DNA from: Planoprotostelium fungivorum
Taxonomy: Eukaryota; Evosea; Variosea; Cavosteliida; Cavosteliaceae
Direction of reading: 5' to 3'
Length of the DNA stretch: 39,523 nucleotides
NCBI GenBank assembly: GCA_003024175.1
Contig: MDYQ01000242.1
Span: 1 to 39,523, forward strand
The translations under genes and the position numbers were made by a program. Position 1 is the stretch's first letter. Each line of letters starts with the position of its first letter. Positions 20,130 to 34,693 of the stretch are shown in pieces. Under the pieces are notes generated by a model. The model worked only from the letters and a program-made list of their open reading frames with translations. It had not been told where the DNA came from and made no database searches.

Positions 20130-23100
20130 ATGGTCCTCACCACAGACCTAAGACAAGAACAATCCTTTGAAGTCACTGTCAGGAATACCCTCGCCAAGTA
20201 TCCATTCGGAATAGGTGCATTTCAAGGTGACTCATCTCGTATTCAACGTCTTTTTCATCCAATACGCAGAGTGGATCGCGAATGCAGATGATGCAGGAGC
20301 CAGAAGGTGTCATGTGATCTTCAACGCAGACAGAGGATGGATCGACATCTTCAACGACGAATACTTTCGAGACGAGAAGAGAGATTGGCAAGGATTTACC
20401 AAGAACATCGGTAACAGTGGAAAGAAAGAGAATGTCAATGCCATTGGTGGGCATCCGAAGTGTTCCGCATGCATACATCCAACATTTTGTCAGGAACTTT
20501 CGGACTAGGAGCGATCACCATGTATCACCTCAGCAACGTCATCGCTGTGGTCAGCGGAGACAAAGCACTTCTCTTAGACTCCTTCAGGAAAGAAGGTCTG
20601 GCGAAGAAAGGCTTGGACGGTAGCGAGGTCAGCCTGCACGGCGAGTTCAAGGGAGAGAACTTGCAGCGATTCAAGATGTTCCAGCCCATCGTGGAACAAG
20701 AGGAAGAGGCCAAGTGGTCCGAGAATCAAAGATACCCTGGCACTCTCATCGCGTTGACTCTTCGCACGAAAGGAAGTGAAGTCAAGCCCATGGTAAGGTA
20801 GCCACGTGAGACATCCGATAACGCTGGTGGCAGTGCATCATTGTGGCTGAAGTGAAAAAATGGTTGGAAGATTGTGGCAGCAGACTCTCCGGTATGTTGA
20901 TCTTCCTCAGACACCTGGAGGAGATCAAGATAACCATCATCGAGGTGACCCGACATTGTAAAATTGAAATATTGAACGATATAACAGGGCAATAGGAAGT
21001 CCATCTACAAAGCTGCCATTCAACCTGATGACCATCAAGTGATCCCTACCATCCCATCTTGTCGCTGATCGTCATCAGGTCAACAGAGAGACATTCAGAC
21101 AACTTCGTTCGAAGAACCCAATCGATTACCTACACTACCGCATCACCATCGACAGCACCTGCCCCACCGATGCTCTCTCCAGAGAAAAATTTCTCATCGT
21201 CAACGGCAGTGGCAGAATCGACCAATTCGACAACAAGAACAAGACAGTCATCAAGGTCAACCCCAGGGGAGGCGTGGCTGTCTCGCTGACGAAAGAGGGC
21301 ATACCGCAGAGGTGTCAGGGCAAGGCGTACACATTCATGCCCATCTTGAAGGACGATCTCAACCTGCCCGTGCATGTGAACGGCATGTTTGAGCTGAACG
21401 ACAATCGTACTGATTTGTGGATGATGTCGAACGATGACAGGACGAGGTGGAACATTTTTCTGTTGGAAGAGGTGCGTCATACAAATATGTGATGGTGAAT
21501 CACATGGACAATTGACTCTTCGATAGATCATCAACGTGCTTTGGGCCAGGGCATTATTGGTATTAACTCAAGATGTGGTGTGTAAAGACGTCAAGATCGA
21601 TGAATGGTATTCTCTGTGGCCCCACAGTGGCATCGGTGCACCCTGGAACAAGATCGCTACAAAGATGATTCCATACCTTAAGTCCTATCCCATCAGCATG
21701 TCGTACGGTGAAGATAGACAGTGGATCTATGCATCAGATAAAATCTTAGTCACCAGTCACACATGGAAGGGCCAAGCAGAATTTCATATGGGTGGGACAG
21801 AATCTCAACATCTGGGCTGACAATGCGTCAGTTGAATCGTTGGCCAAGATGGGCATCTTGGTCGTGGATGCACCGAAGGACACAATCACTCAGCTGACAG
21901 GAAAAGAGGACAGACAGTTAGTCAAGGCAAACAGGAGTTTCATCAAGGAGCTCCTACTCAATCATTACAAAGCGAGAATTTTCACCAGTCTGATCTGTAG
22001 AGATCTCATCAACCTCTTAGAGGGCGATCTGAGTGGATTACCTGTCGTGCCCCTGTCTAACGGATCGTACACCACGGATAAGACGAAGTACAAGATGTGG
22101 AAGCAAGCTGGACTATTGCCTCTAGTAAGCATCGAATCTTATTACCATAGATTGAGATCTGTAGACGTTTCCAGATCTGGTGTACATCAAATCGGAAGAT
22201 GCCGCCGGCAATCCACTCAAGTTTTTGGAAAAACACATGAATCTCCAGTGGGCATCCATCAATGATGTAGTTGTAGCCGTTCACCCAGATCACAAGAGGT
22301 CTGGCTTTTTCAGAGAAGACGAAACACTTTCCTCAGATCAGAGAACTAGAGTGATGATGCATAGATGAGATCGAACTGAACGGACATAGATCATCGACAT
22401 ACTGAAGAAATTCTCTCAGCGGAGTGATCAAATCGAAAATCTTCAGCTGGTTGAGTTGACGAACGGTCAGGTCTGCAATTTTGCCACGGCGAAGTGCGTG
22501 AGATCGATTCGCTATTCATAAACCTACTCAGGACTGTGGGTTCTCGCTGAACGCCACAGGTTCAAAGTCCTCTTCGCAGATTCAAAATTGGATGAACACA
22601 TCAGACAAGCCATCGATCTCATGGGTTTCTTACAATGCAAGAATCTGGAGGACGTGCACAAGATCTACCCCGTCAATAAAATCGAACCGTGCGATCTGGT
22701 AGCCAGCGGATTAGAAGATTACCTGAAGAGATCGAGTGAGTGCATCCTTACATCAGATTTCCACCGTTCATATCCTCGCAGATCAAGACATCAGTTGCTT
22801 CTTAAGGGATCCTAAGAACGCCTGCGTACTCCAGTGTCTGATGGAATCGAAGCAGAAGGAGAAGTACATCAATAATCTGTCCGGTTGCAGTATCATCCGA
22901 ACTCAGAGCGGACACATGTTGTCAGCATCCGAAGTGAAAGTCTTTTTACCTCCTTCCGTCAAGATTGCCTCGCTAGACCAAGTGATTTGATTTCACATAG
23001 TTTCGAATGTGACACGTCCAGGTCCTCTCTCGTATCTTCCATCACCAGTTACCTGCCGACAGGAAGATGGCAATTCAGTTCGGTGCCAAGGCGGTAGACC

Positions 23101-25467
23101 CCATCGATACTTTCAAAAAACTGTGGGACGAGGGTAAATTGACACACGAAGATAAGGAGAAGGTGGCGAAGGAGATGTGCACTTGTTTCAACCTTCGGAA
23201 CGATTTCGTGAGGTGAGAAAATGAACTGAGATGAGACCAAATAGAGGACAGCTTCTTGAGGGACAGACCTTGTGTTTGGGATGGCAATCAATTGCTACCG
23301 ATGAGTCGGTTGACGAGGTCTGCCGATCTCTCCGGAATATTGGGACACGGTTTTCTGCCTCACAGTTGGGTGGAAGTGCCCGTAGATGTACTTCACAGGT
23401 TAGGTCTTGAAAGTGACCTCATTCCTATCATTCCATCAGTTCTGGACGATTATCCAGAGCGAGCATCTCTGGTGAGGAGTCGAACCATTCTGAATAAGAG
23501 ATGTGACAAAGTCCATGATACGATAGATGGTTTGGATGATACATTGATGGAACGAGGTATTACAATGGTTGTCCACGGTCCAAGACATAACGAAGATCAA
23601 AGATCTGAAGATCTTCAAGGCGATGCCACACACTGGCCCCCACGAGACGAGGTGAAACCCTCGACGCATCTATCCTTCCATTGTCTCACAATGATCAGCT
23701 GGCGGCTTCAATTCTTGCCCGACAACCAAAACCGATTCTTCTCCTTGACTGAACTCGTTCGCCCCGATTCTGCCACATCTGCTTGGACGGCCGTCAGTTG
23801 TATCTCGACCGAAGCCTTCACATCTCATCCAAAGATCTCACAACACTTGAAGATACTCTCACCAGATGATGTCATGGAACATCTGCTCAACATCGTGAAT
23901 CGCATCATCCCCGTTCACGGAACGAACGAGATGATGTACGGGACACTCTACCGAGAGATCAGCGAGTGTTTAAAATGGATCGATAAGTTTGGTGTATTGA
24001 AAATTGTAACCAAGCTCAAGACGGTGAGATACGGGAGACGATCCTCAAGTAACGATCAAGCAGTTGAATATCGTTCACAACGTAAATCAGAAGAAGTGGA
24101 TGACCCTCGATCGCATCGATTTCGACATGAACGAAGATGACGAAGATGAAGAATTTACCGTGAGTAAGATTCTATTCCATCGATACGATGGACATCATGA
24201 TAATAATCAAACTCGCAGGTGATGTTGCCAGATTATCTTAAGCCGTTCGAATCTTTGATGGCAAGATGTGGATTCGCTCGGTCTGTTGCGTCATTGAGTG
24301 TGAAGATCAATCCTCCACCGAAACCGAAGCCCATGGTTTACCAATTCGAGAGGTTGCGAGCTGAAACGAACGTTTTAAATGAAGAATCAATAGGTTCTTC
24401 ATGAAGAAAGAGATGGCCGACGTATTTTATGTCTGGGAGGAAAGAGAAATACCTGCACACAAGATTATCCTGGCTTGTCATTCAATTCGCTTTATGACAC
24501 AATTTGAAAAATTTCACGATCATCGTGTCTTGTTGAAGACGGAAGAAGAATTTCATGCCATGCAGAAGATCATGCGGTGAGAAATGTCACACAGCAGACG
24601 CCAATTCATCCATGATAGATACCTCTACACCGGCATTATGGATGATCCTCATCAAGAATTCGGTACTATTTTAGAACTGAGCAGGATGTACATGCTATCA
24701 TCGGTCATAACGGAGTTGGAGATCGCGATGTTTCCTCGATGCAGAGGATTGAGAGACGTCGATCTCCTCCACCTCTTCGGTTACGCGAAAGATTACAAGA
24801 TGGACGCGTTGAAAAGGTGTTCTCCGTCGATCGAACGTGATTGACGCTCTTCAGATACGTCAAAGCCCTTTTAGAGAAGAAGAGGGAAAAGATGGTCCAC
24901 AAGACAAATTTGCACATGTATTTGGACGTGGATCCTGAAACGTTGGTAGAGACTCTGGGCGTTGAATTTGCACTTCGAGTGGATGCTGTAGGTTTTGTCA
25001 AAGGGTATCAACGCGACAACAAGAAGATTAATTTTGAACTTGACGAAGAGCTCATCGGATTTCCGAAAGAGGAGGCTCCGAGAGACCTAAAGCTTCAAGT
25101 CAAGATGAAGACGGAGAAGGAAGTCAATGCGCATGTTCCAAAGACCAAAACTGCACCGAGTCGCCCGAGTGATCTCCACAGCAACCCGACCGTATCTATG
25201 AGACAAACTCAGGTAAGAGGGAACGTGATTTTGAATCAGACAATGAACGATGCTCAGAGACCCCAGCAGGCGCCAGTCAAGAAGGCTGTGGCGACCCCTC
25301 CAATCGCCTTTGAAATGACGCCCCGTAGGGGGGCGACACAACAAGCCGAAACGCAAGTACCAGGATACAAAACCAAAGATTGTATCTACTTCCTCGAAGG
25401 AAAATGTTTCAAGGGAGACAACTGTACTTACATCCACGACAAGCAGAAGAAGCCGTATTATAAATGA
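20130..25467 (+). CDS. Sacsin-like GHKL-ATPase protein fused by splicing to BTB/POZ and CCCH zinc finger
   Basis: Long multi-exon gene. The N-terminal exons give 'SFEVTVRNTLAKYPFGIGAFQ', then 'EWIANADDAGARR' (the GHKL N-box, as sacsin's ELIQNADDAGA), 'WQGFTKNIGNSGKKE' and 'GTFGLGAITMYHLSNVIAVVSGD' (G-box region). This is the sacsin repeating region, related to the Hsp90 ATPase. It continues with 'LPVHVNGMFELNDNRTDLW' and 'LLEEIINVLWARALL', again as in sacsin. Later parts (22000-24150) are divergent. A 41-nt intron (about 24355-24395) joins 'MVYQFER' in frame to 'FFMKKEMADVFYVWEEREIP' and 'AHKIILACHS', a BTB/POZ domain (to about 24840). A helical and polar region and a terminal CCCH finger (CIYFLEGKCFKGDNCTYIH) end at 25467. 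Sacsin family members act as co-chaperone-like scaffolds with ubiquitin links. If the 41-nt intron is wrong, the BTB-CCCH part is a separate gene starting near 24402. Confidence 0.75.
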
Positions 25468-25547
25468 GAACGAACCGTCTTCTGCATTCACTCTTTACTT
25501 TTCCTCTCTTTGCATCACGAACGTCACATGGATAATCCCTCCCCTCT

Positions 25548-27219
25548 TCACACCGATAGAGAAGCGTGCTTCCTATCATAACCGACATAGTACTCTCTGT
25601 CTGGCGGCACAGTGACGTAGCTTCCGATCTTCCCTTGCGCCTCCAGCACGATGAGTCCACTCGTCAGGTCCAACACGACTGCCGGCTCCTCTTCGCTGAA
25701 TCCGCTCAGCTTGCTCATCGTCTCCCGATCCAATTTGTATCTCAAATTCTGTATTCTCATCAGGTGATCCCTCATCGTGAAATAAATTCATTGATATATG
25801 ATCATCATGATCATGATCGCAAGCGATTATGAGAGAAAGATGAGGATTGACGCTCACCTCTTGCATGTAATTTCGTAATACCAAATTTTTCGGCCACCTC
25901 ATGATCGAATGACCTCTCCCCCTGATCTGATGCAACTCCGAACTCGTCACGAAGACGACCTCCGGATGCTTCCTCCTCAGATAATCCACAGAATGCAAGA
26001 AAATGCCCCTTAACTGATCCGATTCCTCCGTAGTATAAACGGCCCGAATCCAATTCTGAGCGTGCCACATCAGGATGGCGAACGGTTGTCTCTTGTCTTC
26101 GAGAGTTGAAGTGACGAGCTCCAGCTGCCTCGTCGTGTTCCACCAAGTGACCATACCATCGAATCGAACTCGGTCGAGGTAAGAGATCTTCTTAGACGTC
26201 TTCTCAACGTAGGTCTCTGTGGCCACGATGTGCTGCAGGTTGTCCAAAACATTAAATTGTTGCGGGTGAGAGATGTTGTGGGGGCAGTTGTAGATGGTCG
26301 GTTTGTAGCCCCAAAAGCGCTCAAAGTATTGGATGCCGACCTTCTGCCATTCTAAGAGGTCCTTCCAATCGTTGAACATGGTGTTCTCCGTGCGAAGGTA
26401 GGTGTAGTCGTCTGATGGATGTCAATTGAGAGCGTGGACGACGATGTGATGGGGTGATGATCGTCGCATGGAACACACCTGCACAAGCCAGGTTCTTTTC
26501 GAAACATTTCTTGGCATTGACGTTTCCCTTCTTGAGCAGGTTCTCCCACAGAAATTTGTCAAAGTGGATCCTTCCATGATACTCTGGATGCCACCAACCC
26601 TCTTCATCGATTCAGTGACACAAGAGAGACATCGCTCACCTTGATACAATTTCTTGTACATGTGTTGGATCGATTTCAACTTCTTCGTCTCCTCTGGGTT
26701 GTCGATCCGTGGTACATCGAAAGGTCTTTCTATGTAATTGCAGGTCTCTGCTTCACTGATTCCCGGTTCGCATCCTGCCTTCTTCATGGCAAGATAATCG
26801 GGCCCGCCCACGATAAAGTAAGGAGTGATGGCCACTCTTTGACGAAACGGGACATTGGATTGAGTGTCCCACAGGTTGTTTCCTCCTCCGTTGATTCTCT
26901 GCAGTGCTTCGTGAAAATCGATGAGATCTTGTTGCGTTTCTGCTCCACATTTTCCCCAGACAGGATGGTGCATCTGATTGCCATCCTCTAGCCATTGTGT
27001 AAACGTGGCACGATCTGGCCAGACTGGTACTGCATCCGTCCACCTCCCCCAATCATCTGAAGAGAAGACCACGAATTGGTGACCGTGGAGGTAATTATCA
27101 GCCGCGCTTCCTGACGATTGCCACCATACTATAGTGACGAATCCATACACGCACAGGAGCAACGCGAAGAGACGAAATCGTTTCGAAGAGAAGAGCTTCC
27201 TCTGTCGTCCAGATCCCAT
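25548..27219 (-). CDS. Type II membrane protein, polysaccharide-deacetylase-like lumenal domain
   Basis: Minus strand. The first exon starts MGSGRQRKLFSSKRF, a basic cytoplasmic tail, followed by one TM anchor (about residues 16-34, LFALLLCVYGFVTIVWW). The lumenal part has 'HQFVVFSSDDWGRW' (an early Asp pair as in NodB-type deacetylases), 'VAITPYFIVGGPDYLAMK', 'EGWWHPEYHGRIHFDKFLW' (HGxxH-like), 'FERFWGYKPTIYNCPHNI' and 'PFAILMWHAQNWIRA'. Introns of about 38 and 68 nt lie near 26600-26640 and 26400-26480; a further intron of about 110 nt near 25750-25860 precedes the last exon, which ends KHASLSV. A catalytic aspartate early, a mid-protein HG-x2-H and a late WHAQNW pattern suggest a carbohydrate deacetylase or related hydrolase in the secretory pathway. 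Substrate unknown. Convergent with the sacsin/BTB gene. Confidence 0.6.
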
Positions 27220-27567
27220 GAGTCAGCTGCTCTCCTCTGATGCCTCGGCTATCTTCTCCAATTTCCGAGCGGGCTGCTACCTTTCACGGAAACAGCTTTC
27301 CTTAAGTTTTCTACCCGAAACGCTGCGACCGAGGTCGCCGACCGAGGGTTGTGGATAGGAAAGAGGTGTGGTATTGAGGAACCATCCTGCATATAACGGA
27401 AGATGGAAGCCGTGATATTCAATCACGCCATCCAAAAATGAAGAGATTAGCGGAGAACATAAACCGAATGCTCAAGTAAGCCTGAATTCAGTGTGTATGA
27501 TCGAATCACATCATCTCATTCAGCTCGCGATTGATATCGTTGGTCATCGACAAATGAGTTCATTCCT

Positions 27568-30500
27568 TCACTTGAGGAGACCATTCTGACTGTTTCTTGG
27601 ACTAACGTTCTGTCCCGACAGCAACTTCCCACTGAGAGATCTGACCAAAGGTGATTTCAACTCTTCCTCCACCTTCACGGCCTCCTTCATCCTCTGTTCG
27701 ACTTGTAATGCCATCTGTTCGCACGTCATCCCTCCTTCCATCTCTTCCTCTCCATCTCACCTTGACCCTGAGGTTCTGGTGGATGCTCATCAGACGTTTG
27801 AAAGAATGTTTCTTCAGCTCTAATACGACAGTTTGGTCTTCGTTCGCGTAAACGGAGGCAGTGCGAGGGAGCCCAGTTAAGACAGTCACCTCTCCAAACA
27901 TCTCTCCCACTCCCAGAGTCAACAGGATCCTCGGTGTTCCATCTTCACCCATTCTCTCCAATCGAACGGAACCCTGCAGATATCAGCCATGATGAGACAC
28001 AACTTGATGACGTGATGATCGATGATGATGTGATCATGTTGCAATGAGGTTGTAGGTGATGATGTTATGTTGATCGTGATGATAATGATGACGGTGGATA
28101 ATGACAATACCTGTTTGATGAGAAAGAGGCTCGCATCCCGATCTCCTTCCTTGATGAGTATCGAGTCCTTTGAAAAAATCCTCGGCTCCTCCAACATGGC
28201 CGCAATCGCATTGATCTGTTCCGTGTTCACATCCTTGAACAAGTACGTCTCGCTCAGAACTGATCGCACAAACTCTCTGTTCCTCGTGATCTTTTCGATG
28301 TCGTAATCGATGCGAGACTCTTGCAGCTCATCCCTTCCACTCTTCAGCCTTCCTCCTCACGTTTCATCACCTCTGTATGATGTTGCGGAAGGTCTCGGCA
28401 GTCATAGTGAGTAGATGAGTTTCAGTCTTTGCGATGACGTTGGCAGCTCTGGGTATGAGTCTGGCCATTCGAAGTGCATTTTCACCGAAGGCGTCGCCGC
28501 CGCGGAGTGTGGCGGTGGTCTCTCCGGTCTCTTCGTCGGAGACAGTGACGGTTCCTCGCTCGATGATGAAGAAGGAATCGGATCTGGTCTTAGCGGTGAT
28601 GATGACGTGACCGGCGGGGACCTGTGTTCTTTCGGTTATATTTTGGTCGTGATGACGATGTCGAGCGTGATGTTCTTCGTGATGATGATGATGCTCACGA
28701 TGACGAGTCGGAAATCAGTGTAGAGGCTGTATAGTGTAGGTGGAGAGACTTTACGGAAGAGAAATACTTCGCTGATCAATTTGAACCTCCTGCTGGCGAG
28801 ACAGTAACCCTCCTATCAATACCAATGAGAAATGGTGTGATACGAGAGAAAACCGAAGGAGCACGAGATGAAAATTCACCTCGAAAGGTGGGACGGGTAG
28901 ACGTATGGATTGATCTAATCCACATTCTGGGATTCTCAGATCAGTGACAGGCACCGTAACCTTCTTTCCATTCATCAACTCCTTCTCGACTGCGGTACTG
29001 TATCAGCCTCTCCTCTCCTTCCTCGCTCACCCGTGGGAGGTATCTGTGCACAGTGCACGACGACCATCTTCTTCTTGATGGAACGAGGTAGCTCGTTCAG
29101 TGTGGCGATGGATGTGTGGATGGGAGGCACTCCTGATTCGTGGATGATGAGATCGGCATCGAAGACAAACATTCGAAGGGAGATCTGATGTCATCACGAT
29201 TTCGTCTTCTCTCGCGATGACTTCACCTCTCTCTCCGGACTGATCACTTTTCGCTCTCTCAAATCACTGAACGTCTGATTTCTCTGTCAGATTTCGACAC
29301 GAAAGGATGAGAAATAAGCAGAGTGTTTTGCGGAGAGATAAAGATGAGAGAGGACGTACCTTTGGATCGTAAAACGTGTCGCTCGAGTAAGATATCGATT
29401 GACCTGCGTAAGATACTTTGAATCGAACAGTTGGAATGGTGTGGAAGCTGTAATCAAACTCAAAGAGGGCACCAGCGATGGGCATGGGTAGTCCTGATGG
29501 ATTCAGAAGAGAGAAGAGGAAACGTTCGATATACCGATGGATACGGGGATGAAATGATAGTAATCTGTGATGTTGAGCCCAGTCGAAGCGTTCATCTTTC
29601 TGACGTAGCTCTCGTGTACGGTCTTCGTCGTGTACAATTCAATCTTCTCTCCCGTGATGATCTTTCGAATGATACCTGTCTCTCATCACACTCTGCATCC
29701 ATCGTACATTTCTACACGCTACCTGAATCATGATCGGAGTGACAGTGAGTCAGAATCACCTTATCCACGATGGATGTTTTAATTCCCTGTGAATGGAGGT
29801 AGTCTGTCGTCTGCACCGGAGGATCTACAACGATACCTCTCCCGTTGATCCAGATGATGAATCCTACTCTGCCTCAGTATGTGTCACGCGAGAGGGATGA
29901 TCACCCGTAGTGTTTCCGTTCTTGTCAAATCCATGACTGGTACCGAGGAAGGTGACGCCGAAGGTGGGCGGCTCGAATGTACATTCGGGAAGCTGGGCGA
30001 CTTCTTTCTTCTCGCTCTGATGTCCTCTCGATTGGTAGATGTTCGTGTCCACTGCGGCCGTGTATCTTGGACGTCGTCAGATTGTATGGAGATCTGGATG
30101 AGGAGACTTACTTTCCGTTCTCGTAGAATCGAATCAATCCATCGAGGTTGGCAATCTTGAGCTCTTGCTTCTGTCCGTCTTCTGTTTTGCGTCAGTCTCT
30201 TCTCTTTCTCGTGAAACTATCGTGATCACTAGGTGAGATGATATACAAATGAAGTTGCATCGTATTCAGAGGAATGTGTGGAAGACAACGAGACGTGTGG
30301 TATCACCTAAATCTTTTGTGATGGTAGCGATACCGTTCTCATCGAACGGAAGGAAATTAGCGAAATCGGTCAATTTTGCGGAGCTTCCATCTTTGTTCTT
30401 GTGAGCTAACGCGTCCCTATTCAACGTCACACACAATATCATCCCATTCACGAAGAAGAGTCTCTTATTGTACAGATGGGATGGACGTGTATGTCTACAT

Positions 30501-31840
30501 GCACAGAGACGCACTCACCTTTCTTTGTCCATCTGAATGGTGTATCCAAACTGTTTCCTCTCCCCACTGATTTCCTCCTCTCTTTGAGTAAAAACGATAC
30601 GGTGTGTCACCTCACCTGATTGACAAATGTTTGATTTGGATCTGGACCGAAGATAGACTCTTTGAACACGGTCTTCACCCTCTCCAGGTGCGATGCATTG
30701 CCAACTACGTACACTTTCTTGGATGGGTCCTGTCTACGTTATTTCTCGTCTCTCTCTCTTCCTCACCTTGAAAGCCTGTTTGATGAAGAAATTGAAGAAT
30801 ATGGGAAATTCAACTTCACCAAAGTTGATGTCCTCTGCGAACAAGAGTGGAGGTAGGACGTAGTACTGAGGTACATCCTCTGTCGAGAATCAGTCCTGAT
30901 GAAGATTCTCATCGTCTCATCATGTTGCACCCCGCATCATTCTCACATACACAGAGAGTGAAACACGAGAGGACGGGCAGACGAAAAAGAGAAGACTTCA
31001 CCTCTGTTCCTGAGGGAAGTTTTGATGGTCTCCGGTGGTATTCCAATCTGCACCGGTCCCATGATCGTGTCGTACACGAACGTCTGTGTCTCTTTCAATC
31101 TCACGTGACCATCCACGTAGGGTTCGGTGGTCGTGGGTGACGAAATCCATTTTTCGAATTCTCTCATAGGTTCGGGTTCTTTAGACAACAACGCTTCAAT
31201 CTGATGGATCAGTCACGTTCTACTATGAAGATGAATCTCACGAGTGTGGTGGTCTTTTCGAGACAGAGTCGAATCTGGTAGAAACAGTTTTCAAATTGGA
31301 TGGCGGAGATGGATGGAACGTTATAGATGGAGATGAAAAAGTCCAGGTGAGAGGGTAGGACCCAGGCTCTCGGTATCTGTCCTCCGTTCTGAGCGAATGT
31401 GTCATTGTCGTCTGATGTTGAATCAGACGAGGAGTAAGAGTTTTTGGCTCACCTGATCCTCTGTTAACAGTTTCTTCTTCCATGAGTTGTGCGACTTCCG
31501 TCTGCGTGATCTGCTCTGATGTTGAGACAACATCATGTTCAAGATCACATCACCTCTGTCAGGGGGAGTCGAATAGAACTCTTGATGGCCAATAGACCCA
31601 AGAATATCCTCGCGCACTCGGAGCTATACGCCACTGCATCATGATTCTTCAGAGCATCGAGTACCTGCGGAACGAATGATTTTTCGGGCTTATGATCAAC
31701 CCAAAAGGATGACCCACCGCTTTCAACGAGAGATCCCAATTTAGAGCGTGGAATGCTTCTTCGATCTTTCTGTAACCAAATCAATTTTCGAAGCGACTTT
31801 GAATGATTCACTCTTTGGATGAACTCTCTTCGTAATTCAT
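27568..31840 (-). CDS. cGMP-stimulated-type phosphodiesterase: metallo-beta-lactamase domain plus two cyclic-nucleotide-binding domains (GbpA/GbpB, PdeD/PdeE-like)
   Basis: Minus strand, many exons. The start MNYEESSSKEKIEEAFHALN (31840) is chosen because a 40-nt intron then gives a continuous frame. The N-terminal third (to about 30200) is unrecognised. The hydrolase part begins 'FGVTFLGTSHGFDKNGNTTG' (about 29990-29900) and carries the zinc signature 'VILTHCHSDHDSG' (about 29760-29722). 'YAGQSISYSSDTFYD' and 'DADLIIHESG' follow, as in metallo-beta-lactamase hydrolases. Then come two cNMP-binding domains with phosphate-binding cassettes: 'FGENALRM...PRAANVIA' (about 28500) and 'FGEVTVLTGLPRTASVYA' (about 27870). 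Both keep FGE and the key Arg. This architecture is described for Dictyostelium GbpA and GbpB, where cNMP binding activates hydrolysis of cyclic nucleotides in chemotaxis signalling. The stop at 27568 follows from a 67-nt intron after 'SIHQNLRVK'; reading through instead ends at 27602. Confidence 0.83.
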
Positions 31841-32262
31841 GTCTGTGCCTGCTGTCCCTGGGTGACCGAAAATACACCGAAGGAATGGGAAGCTATCTAC
31901 AGCGACGAACGATTATTCCGTAAGTAGAAATACAGCAGTTGGCACGTTGTTTATGAGGATTAGATCGATCATTGTGGGGGTCATAGATTGAATAGATTCA
32001 GTTGTTGATAACCATAGCTGTCCCAGTTAGGTTAGAGATTGGGCTGCGCCTGCATAATACAGAAGAACTCCGAAGGAATATGTGATGAGTTTTGATTCGG
32101 CTCATGGCTAGCCAACTGATCAATCGTATCTGTTCATAACCGTTCAACTCCCACTTCGAGCAACACAGCATAGGACTCTCACCTGTGATTCATCTATTGC
32201 ATGTCGAGTGAAGAACGCGATATCTGCTGATGAAGACAGAAACGAGAGAAGGAACAGAGTGT
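31841..32262. other. Intergenic region between PRP4 kinase 3' end and phosphodiesterase start
   Basis: About 420 bp with both neighbours on the minus strand, so it should hold the phosphodiesterase promoter and the PRP4 terminator. AT-rich around 31915-32100. No coding exon, tandem repeat or RNA gene recognised. Confidence 0.4.
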
Positions 32263-34591
<2,329 letters not shown>

Positions 34592-34693
34592 TTTGTTTCT
34601 GTGCTGATGTGATCTTCAGCATTTTCGAAGAATATTCATCTCGGTTCATCGCTATTTTTCAGAGAATTACATCGACATCATCGACAGAAGACG
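34592..34693. promoter_or_regulatory. Compact bidirectional promoter between PRP4 kinase and AMSH
   Basis: Only 102 bp separate the two opposed start codons. Both 5' UTRs and both core promoters must fit here or overlap coding sequence. No clear TATA box; the stretch has 'TTTTCGAAGAATATTC' (34621-34636) and 'TATTTTTCAGAGAATT' around 34653. Inferred from gene layout. Confidence 0.5.

Noticed and set aside
22530-22580. GGTTCAAAGTCC, resembling a tRNA T-arm
   Set aside because: No matching acceptor stem or anticodon arm, and it lies in a coding exon of the sacsin-like gene.
23256-24140. 294-codon open frame with no motif
   Set aside because: Only parts belong to the sacsin-like gene. GTGAGG/GTGAAA-type donors and TAG/CAG acceptors show it is interrupted by introns, and the full read-through protein is not conserved in character.
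28415-28723. Gly/Ser/Asp-rich plus-strand frame (102 codons)
   Set aside because: Antisense of the first cyclic-nucleotide-binding domain of the phosphodiesterase, which carries the conserved cassette.
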